Below are positions 24,771 to 33,162 of a DNA stretch of 64,000 nucleotides, piece by piece; positions within the stretch are counted from its first letter, which is position 1, and each line of letters starts with the position of its first letter. The notes beneath the pieces are model-generated. The model was not told the origin of the DNA. It saw only the letters and a list, made by a program, of their open reading frames with translations, and made no database searches. Source of the stretch: CAZDKK01 sp964506245. Its GTDB lineage: Bacteria; Eisenbacteria; RBG-16-71-46; CAIMUX01; WJJG01. The DNA lies in NCBI GenBank assembly GCA_964506245.1, contig CAZDKK010000013.1:36780-100779 (forward strand), given 5' to 3'. A program made the position numbers and the translations under genes.

Positions 24771-25783
24771 GATCCCTCCCGCCGAATCACCATCACCGTC
24801 AGATCGTCCGTGACCGGGGCGCCGATGCGGAATCCGTCCAGGTCGTGGAGCACCGCGGCCAGGAGATGATCGGGTGAATGCCTACGCTGTTGCCGCAGCA
24901 CCTCGATCATCCGCTCGCTGCCGTACTGGTCGCCCGCTCGATTGATCGTCTCCGAAAGCCCATCGGTGTGGATGACCAGGGCGTCACCCAGCGCGAGCCT
25001 TGTATGGGAGGAGGTGAACTGGGCGTCGCACAGCACGCCTAGCGGAACACCGGTGGACTCGATCGGAGAGACCGCGCCGTCATGGACGTGGAGGGGATAG
25101 CAATGGCCGGCATTGCAGATCTCCACCCCCCCGTCGCGGGCCAGTCGCCCGCAGACCACGGTGGCGAAGAACGACGGCAGGGTGCCCTCGCAGAAAACAC
25201 GATTGGCCTTCGTGACCAGCTCCCACACCGGCCGCGCCGGTGCACTCAGGCTGCGGAAGATGGCGTGCAGGTGGGCCGTCAACATGGACGCCGCGACCCC
25301 CTTGCCCATGACGTCGCCGAGCAGGAAGAGACCGCTGCCGTCCTCGAGACGGATCAGATCGCAGTAGTCTCCGCTCACGGGTCCGGCGGGCCGGTAGTGG
25401 TACGCCATCGTCCAGCCGTCGGCGACAGAACCGGGCTTGGGAAGCAGCCCGCTCTGCACCTGGAAGGCCAGGTCGAGGTCGTCTTCCAGCTCGCGCTGCT
25501 CGGCCGCGGACAGGTGGTCCAGGCACGTGCGGCACAGCGGATCAGCCAGCAGGCGCTCGGTCTCGATGCTCTCGTGGCAAGTATCGCAGAGCCCGAACGT
25601 CCCCGCCTCCATGCGGGCCAGCGCCGCGTCCACCTCCTGCAGCAGCCGATGCAGCGGGCTGGGATCTTGCAGGAGGGGCAGGGCCCCGCGGAGCTTCTCG
25701 CGACGAACCAGCAACTGGCCCTTCAGTGCCGCATCCCGGATGGGGTACCGCGACGGACGGCCGTGTGCGTCATCCTCAACCAT
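24767..25783 (-). CDS. SpoIIE/RsbU-like PPM phosphatase with N-terminal DksA/TraR-type zinc finger
   Basis: 338 residues, start at 25783 with GAGGTG upstream. The N-terminal ~95 residues are DksA/TraR-like: helices, then a C4 zinc finger with Cys66, Cys69, Cys84 and Cys87 (GTFGLCDTCHE then DPLCRTC). A PPM domain of the SpoIIE class follows, with metal aspartates in VSGDYCD (Asp139) and LLGDVMGKGVAA (Asp157), and APVTDDLTVMVI near the C-terminus. Such enzymes dephosphorylate anti-sigma-factor antagonists in partner-switching cascades. The zinc finger probably serves as a protein-binding or sensory module. No anti-sigma factor or STAS partner is visible nearby. It is coupled by ATGA to the PDZ-thioredoxin gene. 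Confidence 0.9.
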   Translation of the reverse strand: MVEDDAHGRPSRYPIRDAALKGQLLVRREKLRGALPLLQDPSPLHRLLQEVDAALARMEAGTFGLCDTCHESIETERLLADPLCRTCLDHLSAAEQRELEDDLDLAFQVQSGLLPKPGSVADGWTMAYHYRPAGPVSGDYCDLIRLEDGSGLFLLGDVMGKGVAASMLTAHLHAIFRSLSAPARPVWELVTKANRVFCEGTLPSFFATVVCGRLARDGGVEICNAGHCYPLHVHDGAVSPIESTGVPLGVLCDAQFTSSHTRLALGDALVIHTDGLSETINRAGDQYGSERMIEVLRQQRRHSPDHLLAAVLHDLDGFRIGAPVTDDLTVMVIRREGS

Positions 25784-25850
25784 GGTTCACCTCGTGGCTT
25801 CCGCGCGTGGATCGGTCGCAGGGTCGTGCTGGCCGCGCGGCAACATCATG

Positions 25851-26531
25851 TCACGCCCGAGTCTCGGGTGCCAAGACCGCTGTTCTCGCTCTCCGGAAGA
25901 GGATTGCCAGCGACCAGGTCGATCCCGGGAAGGTCACCGCCCAGAGGGCCGCGATCCAGATGAGCCAATGGACATACATCTGCAGCGCGATGAAGGGGAT
26001 CAACAACCCGTTGGCGGTCAAGAACCAGCGCGCCGCGCGCTCCAACCCCCTGCCGGTGAACACCCTCGCGGCAAAGAGCGTGGCCAGGCTCATGAAGCTG
26101 TAGCCGAGGATGTCGACGGCGTACAGGAAGGAGTCGAACGGTGTGAACAAGAACTGCTCTATGCCTTGCGTCCGACCGGCAGCCAGCCGGGGCGCCACCC
26201 ATGTGAGCTGCACGAAGTAGTTGATGCTGATCAGGACCGTATAGACAGTGGCGAACGCCACCGCCGCGTGACTCCAGATCTTTCGCTCCGCAGAGGCGAT
26301 CTGGTGCACGCTCACCATGAGCACCAGGAACGAGGCGCCCAAGAACAGGGATGGCGTGAGCAGGACGATCAGTCCGAGGGGGGTGCTGGCATTCTCCGCC
26401 CCTCCCCCTGATCCCATCAGACCCGCCCACTCCGCGATCTGCCCGATGTCGTACGTGATGCTGAACACGGTAGCCAGCACGGCGGACCAGAAGCCCACGG
26501 CCTTCGTCGATGGAGAGATTTCGGTGATCAC
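25851..26531 (-). CDS. Polytopic membrane protein of unknown function
   Basis: 226 residues from a GTG at 26531, chosen for GGGGGAGG upstream. Six hydrophobic segments alternate with short loops (GFWSAVLATVFSIT, GLIVLLTPSLFLGASFLVLM, AAVAFATVYTVLISINYFVQ, SFLYAVDILGYSFMSLATLF, LTANGLLIPFIALQMYV, LIWIAALWAVTFP). I see no catalytic motif or transporter signature. It is the first gene of a minus-strand group that continues with the zinc-finger phosphatase 67 bp downstream. It could be that phosphatase's membrane signalling partner, but nothing in the sequence shows it. Confidence 0.78.
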   Translation of the reverse strand: MITEISPSTKAVGFWSAVLATVFSITYDIGQIAEWAGLMGSGGGAENASTPLGLIVLLTPSLFLGASFLVLMVSVHQIASAERKIWSHAAVAFATVYTVLISINYFVQLTWVAPRLAAGRTQGIEQFLFTPFDSFLYAVDILGYSFMSLATLFAARVFTGRGLERAARWFLTANGLLIPFIALQMYVHWLIWIAALWAVTFPGSTWSLAILFRRARTAVLAPETRA

Positions 26532-26848
26532 TGCTTTTCCTCCCCCTGGTGATTCTGGATCGTTGCGCTCACTGGGACGCCGATGGGAAGGCGGTCCGCC
26601 GGCGTCTGGAGCCCGAGCACCCGGCGAGCGTAGCACTGGCCCGGCAGGCGGTCACGCGACGCAGTCAGCGATGAGGCGGTGGACCCCGCGGCCGATGCAC
26701 TTGCCCACCGCCCTAGCCGGCATCGGCTTCAGGCGTAGCTCATCAGGCGCGCACATGCAGGGTCGCTACGCCTGATTCCACTGGCGAAACCGCGCATGCG
26801 CTGCTCCCTGGAAGACAGCCCTCAGCCTCGACCCTGGAGCGCGCACCC
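26532..26848. other. Divergent intergenic region
   Basis: 317 bp between the divergent starts of the membrane protein (minus) and the ICMT-like gene (plus), so both promoters should lie here. I see no clear -35/-10 pair. The notable structure is the 11-bp inverted repeat at 26729-26775. Confidence 0.5.
26729..26775. repeat. Perfect 11-bp inverted repeat
   Basis: TCAGGCGTAGC at 26729-26739 and GCTACGCCTGA at 26765-26775 are exact reverse complements around 25 nt. The first seven bases (TCAGGCG) recur inside the loop at 26743-26749, giving an alternative pairing. It sits 74 bp before the ICMT-like start. Regulator binding site, hairpin or mobile-element scar are all possible. Confidence 0.6.
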
Positions 26849-27364
26849 ATGCCCGGCGGCCAGACACCCACTAAGTCGCTCCGCCAACCCTGGTGGCGTG
26901 GTTCCCGCGGTGAATACTACGTCCTCCTCCGATTCGCCCTCTTTGCCCTGATCATCTTCGGGCTCCGCACTTTCTCGGACTCCCCAGCGTGGCATGCACC
27001 CGTGTCAGGGGCGACCTCGGTTCTTGGCGCCCTCCTCCTGGCCGCCGGCGCTGTCCTCGTTCTCTCCGGCGCCGGGCGCATCGGCACGAAGCTCTCCCCG
27101 CTGCCCCACCCGCGCGACGGCGCGCGGCTGCACGTGACCGGCCCGTTCCGGTTCGTCCGGCACCCCATGTGTGGGGGCGCCATCCTCATGGCATTCGGCT
27201 GGGGGCTCTGGGTGCGGGGCTGGCTCACCCTTGTCTACGCCGTGGCCCTGGCGGTCCTCTTTGACCTCAAGGCCCGGCGCGAGGAACGCTGGCCGCGGGC
27301 GACCTATCCCGACTATGTCCAGTATCAGAGTCGCACCAAGAAGCTCATTCCTTTCGTATACTAG
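26849..27364 (+). CDS. Isoprenylcysteine/PEMT-like membrane methyltransferase
   Basis: 171 residues with 4 hydrophobic segments. The C-terminal half carries LHVTGPFRFVRHPMCGG, the S-adenosylmethionine-binding box of the ICMT/NnrU-like family (typically GPYRxVRHPxY), and AVLFDLKARREERWPRATYP, containing the conserved Glu pair. Members methylate carboxyl or lipid groups in the membrane; the substrate here is unknown. The ATG at 26849 lacks a strong ribosome binding site. A GNAT gene follows 56 bp downstream. Confidence 0.85.
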   Translation: MPGGQTPTKSLRQPWWRGSRGEYYVLLRFALFALIIFGLRTFSDSPAWHAPVSGATSVLGALLLAAGAVLVLSGAGRIGTKLSPLPHPRDGARLHVTGPFRFVRHPMCGGAILMAFGWGLWVRGWLTLVYAVALAVLFDLKARREERWPRATYPDYVQYQSRTKKLIPFVY

Positions 27365-27420
27365 CCGTTCGTGGCCGAGCGGACCCGCGGCCCCAGCACA
27401 CACGGAGGTGCACGCACACC

Positions 27421-27849
27421 ATGGTCATCCGACCCGCAACCGATGCCGACGCCCCGGTCCTCGCCGATCTTTGTTGTCAACTTGGCTATCCCAGTGAGGC
27501 CGAAGCGATCACGCGCCGCCTGGCCGCGCTGCTCGGTCGGGCCAACGACGCCGTGCTCGTCGCCGAGGACGAAGGCCGCGTCGTGGCCTTGGTGCACGTC
27601 CTGGGCACGCAGCACCTCGTGGTCGCCCCCTTCGCCGAGGTCGGCGGCCTGGTGGTTGATGCCGCCTGGCGCGGCCGGGGTGTGGGCGCGGCCCTGCTCG
27701 CGGCAGCCGAGGCCTGGGCCGCGGAACGCGGGTTCGAGATCATGCGCATTCGCAGCAACGTCATCCGCGAGGACGCCCACCGATTCTACGAGAGCCATGG
27801 ATACTCAAACACCAAGCGGCAGATCGTCTTCGCCAAGAATCTCAGATAG
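27421..27849 (+). CDS. GNAT family N-acetyltransferase
   Basis: 142 residues. VIRPATDADAPVLADLC opens the fold; VGGLVVDAAWRGRGVGAALL is motif A, with the RGRGVG acetyl-CoA pyrophosphate loop; and ANRFYESHGY-like AHRFYESHGYSNTKRQIVF is motif B. The substrate cannot be read from sequence. ACACGGAGG precedes the ATG. It follows the ICMT-like gene in the same direction. Confidence 0.9.
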   Translation: MVIRPATDADAPVLADLCCQLGYPSEAEAITRRLAALLGRANDAVLVAEDEGRVVALVHVLGTQHLVVAPFAEVGGLVVDAAWRGRGVGAALLAAAEAWAAERGFEIMRIRSNVIREDAHRFYESHGYSNTKRQIVFAKNLR

Positions 27850-27868
27850 ACGCACGCCATGCTTGGCG

Positions 27869-27883
27869 TCCCGTGTGACGGGA
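27869..27883 (+). terminator. Small hairpin after the GNAT gene
   Basis: TCCCGT and ACGGGA pair perfectly around GTG, 20 bp after the GNAT stop. No T-run follows, so it is at best a weak or Rho-assisted terminator. Confidence 0.3.
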
Positions 27884-28093
27884 AGGATGGCCGTGACCAA
27901 GGCGTCAACGCGGACAAGGATATGGGAGACAACCGCGTGACCCAGTGCTCCCGCATCGCCGGCCTCCTGCGCCGTGTCCTGGACGGCGATCTCGCCTGGG
28001 GCCATGCGCCCTGCTAAGCTGGGACGCACCCAAAGAAGACGATCGAGGAACCCCATGGAACAAGACCAGGCCCTTTCAACCCACGAGGTGCCC

Positions 28094-31000
28094 ATGCAAG
28101 CCAGTTCTCGCCCATCGACCCTCCACCCCGCGCTGTCCGCGGTGGCCCTGGCCGTCGTGGCCGCGCTGGTCACGGCGATCACCCTGGCCGCCCCGGCGGC
28201 CGCCGTCGACGTGCACGACACCTGTTTCCTGACCGCTCCCGCGGTCGGCCGCGACCGCATCGCCTTCGTCTACGCGGGCGATCTCTGGAGCGCCGAGCTG
28301 GACGGCAACGGCGTGCGCCGGCTCACGACCGGCGCCGGCGAGGAAACCAACCCTCGCTTCTCGCCCAATGGCCGGTTGATCGCCTTCAGCGGCCAGTACG
28401 ATGGCAACACCGACGTCTACGTCATCCCGGCGGAGGGCGGCGAACCGCGCCGTCTCACCTGGCACCCGGGCGAGGACTATGTCCAGGACTTCACGCCCGA
28501 CGGCGCGGCGGTGCTGTTCATGTCCCCGCGGGCAGGCGCGCTCCCGGGGCAATTCCAGCTCTACACCGTCGCGCTCGACGGCGGCATGCCGGAGCGCGTC
28601 ATCGCGCCCGATGCCTGGAAGGCCGCTTACTCACCCGATGGGAGGAGCATCGCCTACGTCCCGCTTCCCGAGGCATGCGACCAGTGGAAGAACTACCGGG
28701 GCGGGAGACATGCCCGCATCCTGATCTTCGACACGAAGGACCATGCCGCGGTGCAGATCCCCCAGCCGGCCGAGCGGTGCAACGACACCGACCCCATGTG
28801 GCTGGCCGGACGCGTCTACTTCCGCTCGGACCGCAACGGCGAGTTCAACCTCTTCGCCTATGATCCCGGCTCAGGCGCGGTCGAGCAGATCACGCGGCAC
28901 GAGGATTTCCCCGTGCTCTCCGCGGCCGCTGGCGCCGGGCGCATCCTCTACGAACAGGCCGGATACCTGCACCTCCTCGACGCCGATTCCCGTCAGGCGC
29001 GCCGACTTGTCGTGGGCGTCACCGCGGACCTCGTTGAGACGCGCCCGCGCTACATCGACGGCGCCAAGCATATCCGCTCCGGACACCCCTCGCCCTCCGG
29101 CGCCCGTGCGGTCTTCGAATGCCGCGGCGAGATCATCACGGTCCCGGCCGAGAAGGGTGACCCTCGCAACCTGACGCGCTCCCCCGGTGTGCACGAGCGC
29201 TGGCCGGCCTGGTCGCCCGACGGCAGGTCGATCGCCTTCTTCTCCGACGCCTCCGGCGAATACGAGCTGCACGTCGTCGCGCAGGACGGATCGGGCGCGC
29301 CGCGCCGCTATGCACTGGACGGGGCCGGTTTCTATGACTCCCCCAGCTGGTCGCCGGACGGCAAGAAGATCGCGCTCGGCGACAACTCCTGGTCGCTCTA
29401 CTGGATCGATCTCGACTCCGGCCGTATCACCCGAATCTCCAGTGAGCGGATGTACGGCCCAGCCAAGACGCTCGCCTTCTGTTGGTCGCCCGATTCCCGC
29501 TGGATCGCCTACACGCGCAACACGTCCACCTACTTCCAGACGCTCCAGCTCTACTCCCTGGACCAGAACCGCTCGTATGAGCTCACCGAGGGCCTCAGCG
29601 ACGTCGGCGATCCCGTCTTCGATGCGAGCGGCAAGTACCTCTTCATCAGCGCATCGACCGACGCCGGCCCCCTGCGCCACTGGTTCGCGCTGTCGAACGC
29701 CGACATCAGGATCACCCGCTCCCTCTACATGATCGTGCTCGCGCGCGGCGTCGCATCTCCGCTGGCCAGGGAAAGCGACGAGGAGAAAGGCAAGGAGGAG
29801 GAGACCGCCGCCGGGGGTGGCAAGAAGGCGCCTGCCGATTCGAAGGGGGAGAGCCCCTCCGTCACGGTCGACATGGCGGGCATGAGCGAGCGCATCGTCG
29901 CCTTGCCCTTGGAGGCTGCCGGCTACTTCGATCTCCAGGTGGGCGAGGCAGGCAAGCTCTTTTATCTGAAGAACGACGCGCAGAGCGGTGTCTTCGGCCG
30001 CGGCGGCCCGACGAACCTGTGCTGCTTCGACCTCGAGAAGCGTGAGGAGAAGACACTGCTGGCCAACGTCGGCGCGTTCGTCATCTCGGCCGACGGCAAG
30101 AAGATCCTCCTGCAGACCGGCGATTCCTGGCTGATGGCCGATGCGGGTGGCGAGATTGACGCGAGCAAGGGCCGTCTGGCGACCGACGCCATCCAGGTGC
30201 ACTGCGACCCGCGCGCGGAGTGGGCCCAGATCTTCGACGAGGCCTGGCGGATCAACCGCGACTACTTCTACGACCCGCACATGCACGGCGCCGACTGGCC
30301 GGCGATGCGGGAGAAGTACAAGGCGTTCCTGCCGCACCTGGCCACGCGGGCGGATCTCAACCGCTTGATCCAGTGGATGTGCAGCGAACTCTCGGTCGGC
30401 CATCACTTTGTCGCAGGTGGCGAGCGATTCGAGGAACCCAAGTCTGTCCCAGGCGGTCTGCTGGGCGCGGACTTCGAGGTCCACGATGGGCGCTACCGCT
30501 TTGCCAAGATCTTCGGCGGTCTCAACTGGAACCCGGACCTGCGCTCGCCGCTCACCGAACCGGGCGTGGATGTGCAGCCTGGCGAGTACCTGCTCGCGGT
30601 CGAGGGCATCGACCTCAGGCCGCCCGAGAACTTGTACAGCCGCTTCGAAAACACGGCCGGCAAGATCATCCGGATGACCGTGGGCCCCCGGGCCGATGGA
30701 ACCAACAGCCGGACCGTTGCGGTCGTCCCCGCCGAGGACGAGCAGCCCCTGCGCAATCGCGCTTGGGTCGAGGGCAACCTGCGCCGCGTCGAGGAGGCCA
30801 CCGGCGGGCGTGTCGCCTACGTGTACGTCCCCAATACGGCCGGGCTGGGGCACGCCTATTTCAAGCGCTACTTCTATCCACAGGCCGATCGCGAGGCCAT
30901 CATCATCGACGAGCGCCACAACGGCGGCGGCATGTTCGCCGACTCCTACATCGATGTCCTGCGCCGCCCCTACCTGTGCTACTGGGCCATGCGCTACGGC

Positions 31001-31411
31001 GAAGACCTCAAGACGCCGCTGGCCTCCATCCAGGGGCCGAAGGCGATGATCATCGACGAGGTCGCCGGCTCGGGCGGCGACCTCCTGCCGTGGATGTTCC
31101 GCAAGCTCGGACTGGGTCCCCTGATCGGCAAGCGCACGTGGGGCGGGCTGGTGGGGATTCTCGGATTCCCGGTGCTGATGGATGGCGGCTATGTCACCGC
31201 CCCCAATCTCGCCATCTGGACCGAGGACGGCTGGATCATCGAGAACGAGGGTGTGCCGCCCGACATCGAGGTCGAGCAGACGCCGGCCGAGGTGATCGCC
31301 GGCCACGACCCGCAGCTCGAGAAGGCGATCCAGGTCGTGATGGAGCAGCTCAGGGCGAACCCGTCGCAGAAGCCGCAGCGACCGCCCTATCCGGCGCGCG
31401 TGAGGAGGTAG
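28094..31411 (+). CDS. Tricorn protease homologue (S41 family), exported
   Basis: 1105 residues from the ATG at 28094 (GAGGTGCCC upstream); ATG 28055 would add 13 residues. A signal-like segment (LSAVALAVVAALVTAITLAA) precedes a six-bladed TolB-like propeller (TNPRFSPNGRLIAFSGQYDG, WPAWSPDGRSIAFFSDASGE) and a second propeller. A charged, low-complexity linker lies near residue 590. A tricorn core follows, with a C1 helical part, a PDZ-like region (PGEYLLAVEGIDL), and a C2 nucleophile region DEVAGSGGDLLPW, where the serine lies in SGSGGD-like context. The core 1 histidine sits in ELSVGHHFV. Archaeal tricorn has Ser-His there, so Gly precedes His in this protein. It degrades oligopeptides. Confidence 0.92.
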   Translation: MQASSRPSTLHPALSAVALAVVAALVTAITLAAPAAAVDVHDTCFLTAPAVGRDRIAFVYAGDLWSAELDGNGVRRLTTGAGEETNPRFSPNGRLIAFSGQYDGNTDVYVIPAEGGEPRRLTWHPGEDYVQDFTPDGAAVLFMSPRAGALPGQFQLYTVALDGGMPERVIAPDAWKAAYSPDGRSIAYVPLPEACDQWKNYRGGRHARILIFDTKDHAAVQIPQPAERCNDTDPMWLAGRVYFRSDRNGEFNLFAYDPGSGAVEQITRHEDFPVLSAAAGAGRILYEQAGYLHLLDADSRQARRLVVGVTADLVETRPRYIDGAKHIRSGHPSPSGARAVFECRGEIITVPAEKGDPRNLTRSPGVHERWPAWSPDGRSIAFFSDASGEYELHVVAQDGSGAPRRYALDGAGFYDSPSWSPDGKKIALGDNSWSLYWIDLDSGRITRISSERMYGPAKTLAFCWSPDSRWIAYTRNTSTYFQTLQLYSLDQNRSYELTEGLSDVGDPVFDASGKYLFISASTDAGPLRHWFALSNADIRITRSLYMIVLARGVASPLARESDEEKGKEEETAAGGGKKAPADSKGESPSVTVDMAGMSERIVALPLEAAGYFDLQVGEAGKLFYLKNDAQSGVFGRGGPTNLCCFDLEKREEKTLLANVGAFVISADGKKILLQTGDSWLMADAGGEIDASKGRLATDAIQVHCDPRAEWAQIFDEAWRINRDYFYDPHMHGADWPAMREKYKAFLPHLATRADLNRLIQWMCSELSVGHHFVAGGERFEEPKSVPGGLLGADFEVHDGRYRFAKIFGGLNWNPDLRSPLTEPGVDVQPGEYLLAVEGIDLRPPENLYSRFENTAGKIIRMTVGPRADGTNSRTVAVVPAEDEQPLRNRAWVEGNLRRVEEATGGRVAYVYVPNTAGLGHAYFKRYFYPQADREAIIIDERHNGGGMFADSYIDVLRRPYLCYWAMRYGEDLKTPLASIQGPKAMIIDEVAGSGGDLLPWMFRKLGLGPLIGKRTWGGLVGILGFPVLMDGGYVTAPNLAIWTEDGWIIENEGVPPDIEVEQTPAEVIAGHDPQLEKAIQVVMEQLRANPSQKPQRPPYPARVRR

Positions 31412-32986
31412 CTACAAAGGGCGCCGCACCGGCAACGCGCGCATCTGCGGCGGTCCGAAGCGCAGGTATCCACCAGAAAGCGACAGCGCCCCGAAGAGCA
31501 GCCGGTAGATGCGCGCGGTCTCGTCGCTGTTGATCGCGGCGGCAAGGTCCTCCCCGCGCACGCCGTCGCGCGGGATCACGAGCACCGTCGACTTCCCCGC
31601 CGCCAAGCCGCCCGGGTCCCACACGCACGTGGGGCGCCGCGCCAGCCCAGAGAGGATGACCTTGCCTCGCCGGACCTGGCGGCGCCGCCTCTCACTCACG
31701 GCCGCGTGGCGCGTATCGAGCACGGGTTCGCGGTAGCTGCGCCCGAGGTAGCGCACGGGACGCGCGCCCCACGTATGCGCTCCCGGGGCGATGTTGCCGC
31801 TCACAATGAACGGCGCGTAGCGCTCAGGATCGCGCTGCCACAGCCGCCGTCCATCATCGACGATGGCTGGCCGCCAGGCATAGGCCTCGGCGACTGTTGC
31901 CGCGCCGTGCACCTCGGCCAGCTCCACCAGCCGGGGCAACCCGGCGAGCGCCCGCGTGACCGCGTCGCACTCGGGATCGAAGAGCGCCGCCCAGTGATTG
32001 CCCGCGCGCTCGAGCACGCTCGCGGGTGCGTCATGGGCGAAGCGGATCTCGTGGCCGGCGGCGCGGTAGATGCGGACGTCGCCCGGCTCGCCGCGCCCAC
32101 CTCGTCGGCGCCGGCGCCCGATCGTGACGATCGGATAGACCCCGGCGGCGAATGGCCGCGCGCCGGTGAGGTCGGCCATCGCCAGGAGGTCGACCTGTTC
32201 CCGGTAGCGTTCCCGCAGCGGCTCCGCGTAGGCGGCGCTGAGCAGCTTGTCCGGCGTGAGCGCGGCGAGGATCCCGCCAGGAGCCAGCATCTCCAGGCTG
32301 CGCTCGATGAAGGGCACGAAGAGGTCGAATCCGCGGCGCGCTGTTGCATAGGTCTCACGCAGTCGTCGGCGGTGCTCCGAGCTGCGCGCCTTCATCGCCA
32401 CCATGTTCTCGTAGGGCGGATTGATGAGCACGATGTCGAACTCGGACGTCGCGCCCCGCTCCCGCGCAGACCGTGAGGCCGCCAGCGCATCCCCGACCCT
32501 GATCCGGGCCGCGTCGCGCGCCGACTCCGGTGCCACGCCCAGGGCCACGGCCTCCGCGGCCACGCGCCGGCGCGCCGCCTTCGCTGCATCGGGGTCCAGC
32601 TCGATGCCAACCAGGCCGTGCGCCGCGTGCCAGGTCTCAGGGATCGGTCCGGCGGCGTGTCCCGCTGGCGCCAGCCGGTCGCCCACCGCGCCCCACACCT
32701 GGGCGACCGCGCGCAGCAATCCCTCGAGAAACGCGCCGCGACCGCAGGCTGGGTCGATCGCCCGCAGCGCGCGCAGCCGCTCGCGGACCCAGCGGGCCTG
32801 GTACACCGCGAGCGCAGCCGCTCCCCGACCGCCGGCGAGATCCGTGGCCGCGTCGCGCGCGATCCCGCCATCGCCGCTCAACCAGGCCGCGAGCGCCTCG
32901 CGGCACATGAAGTCGACGACGGCCGGCGGCGTGTAGTACGCACCGATCCCGGCTCCTCTCGTCGCAGGTTCGTGCGTCGCAGCCAT
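31412..32986 (-). CDS. N6-adenine DNA methyltransferase (TaqI/Eco57I-like), no nuclease domain
   Basis: 524 residues, start at 32986 with GGAGG 5 nt upstream. GAYYTPPAVVDFM is the typical amino-methyltransferase entry. AIDPACGRGAFLEGLLRA is motif I (SAM), and FDIVLINPPYENM is motif IV, the NPPY catalytic tetrapeptide for adenine N6. The C-terminal ~230 residues resemble a TaqI-like target-recognition domain (GARPVRYLGRSYREPVLDTR, CVWDPGGLAAGKSTVLVI). Type IIG enzymes carry a PD-(D/E)xK nuclease, which the short N-terminus here cannot hold, and no restriction gene lies adjacent. It may be an orphan epigenetic methyltransferase. Its stop directly abuts the tricorn stop (TAG|CTA). Confidence 0.9.
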   Translation of the reverse strand: MAATHEPATRGAGIGAYYTPPAVVDFMCREALAAWLSGDGGIARDAATDLAGGRGAAALAVYQARWVRERLRALRAIDPACGRGAFLEGLLRAVAQVWGAVGDRLAPAGHAAGPIPETWHAAHGLVGIELDPDAAKAARRRVAAEAVALGVAPESARDAARIRVGDALAASRSARERGATSEFDIVLINPPYENMVAMKARSSEHRRRLRETYATARRGFDLFVPFIERSLEMLAPGGILAALTPDKLLSAAYAEPLRERYREQVDLLAMADLTGARPFAAGVYPIVTIGRRRRRGGRGEPGDVRIYRAAGHEIRFAHDAPASVLERAGNHWAALFDPECDAVTRALAGLPRLVELAEVHGAATVAEAYAWRPAIVDDGRRLWQRDPERYAPFIVSGNIAPGAHTWGARPVRYLGRSYREPVLDTRHAAVSERRRRQVRRGKVILSGLARRPTCVWDPGGLAAGKSTVLVIPRDGVRGEDLAAAINSDETARIYRLLFGALSLSGGYLRFGPPQMRALPVRRPL

Positions 32987-33162
32987 CCGCGCCTCCACAC
33001 CCAGTATGGAAGCCCCGCGAGGTCAGTCCACCAAAAACGGCCGCTCGCCTCCCGTCGCAAGCCGCACGAAAGATCCTTCCCCGACGGCCGATGAACATCT
33101 CGGAGCCGCGACACGACGCCGGACAAGGATGTCCGGCGGGCTCCGCAAGGGAGGAACCCGAC

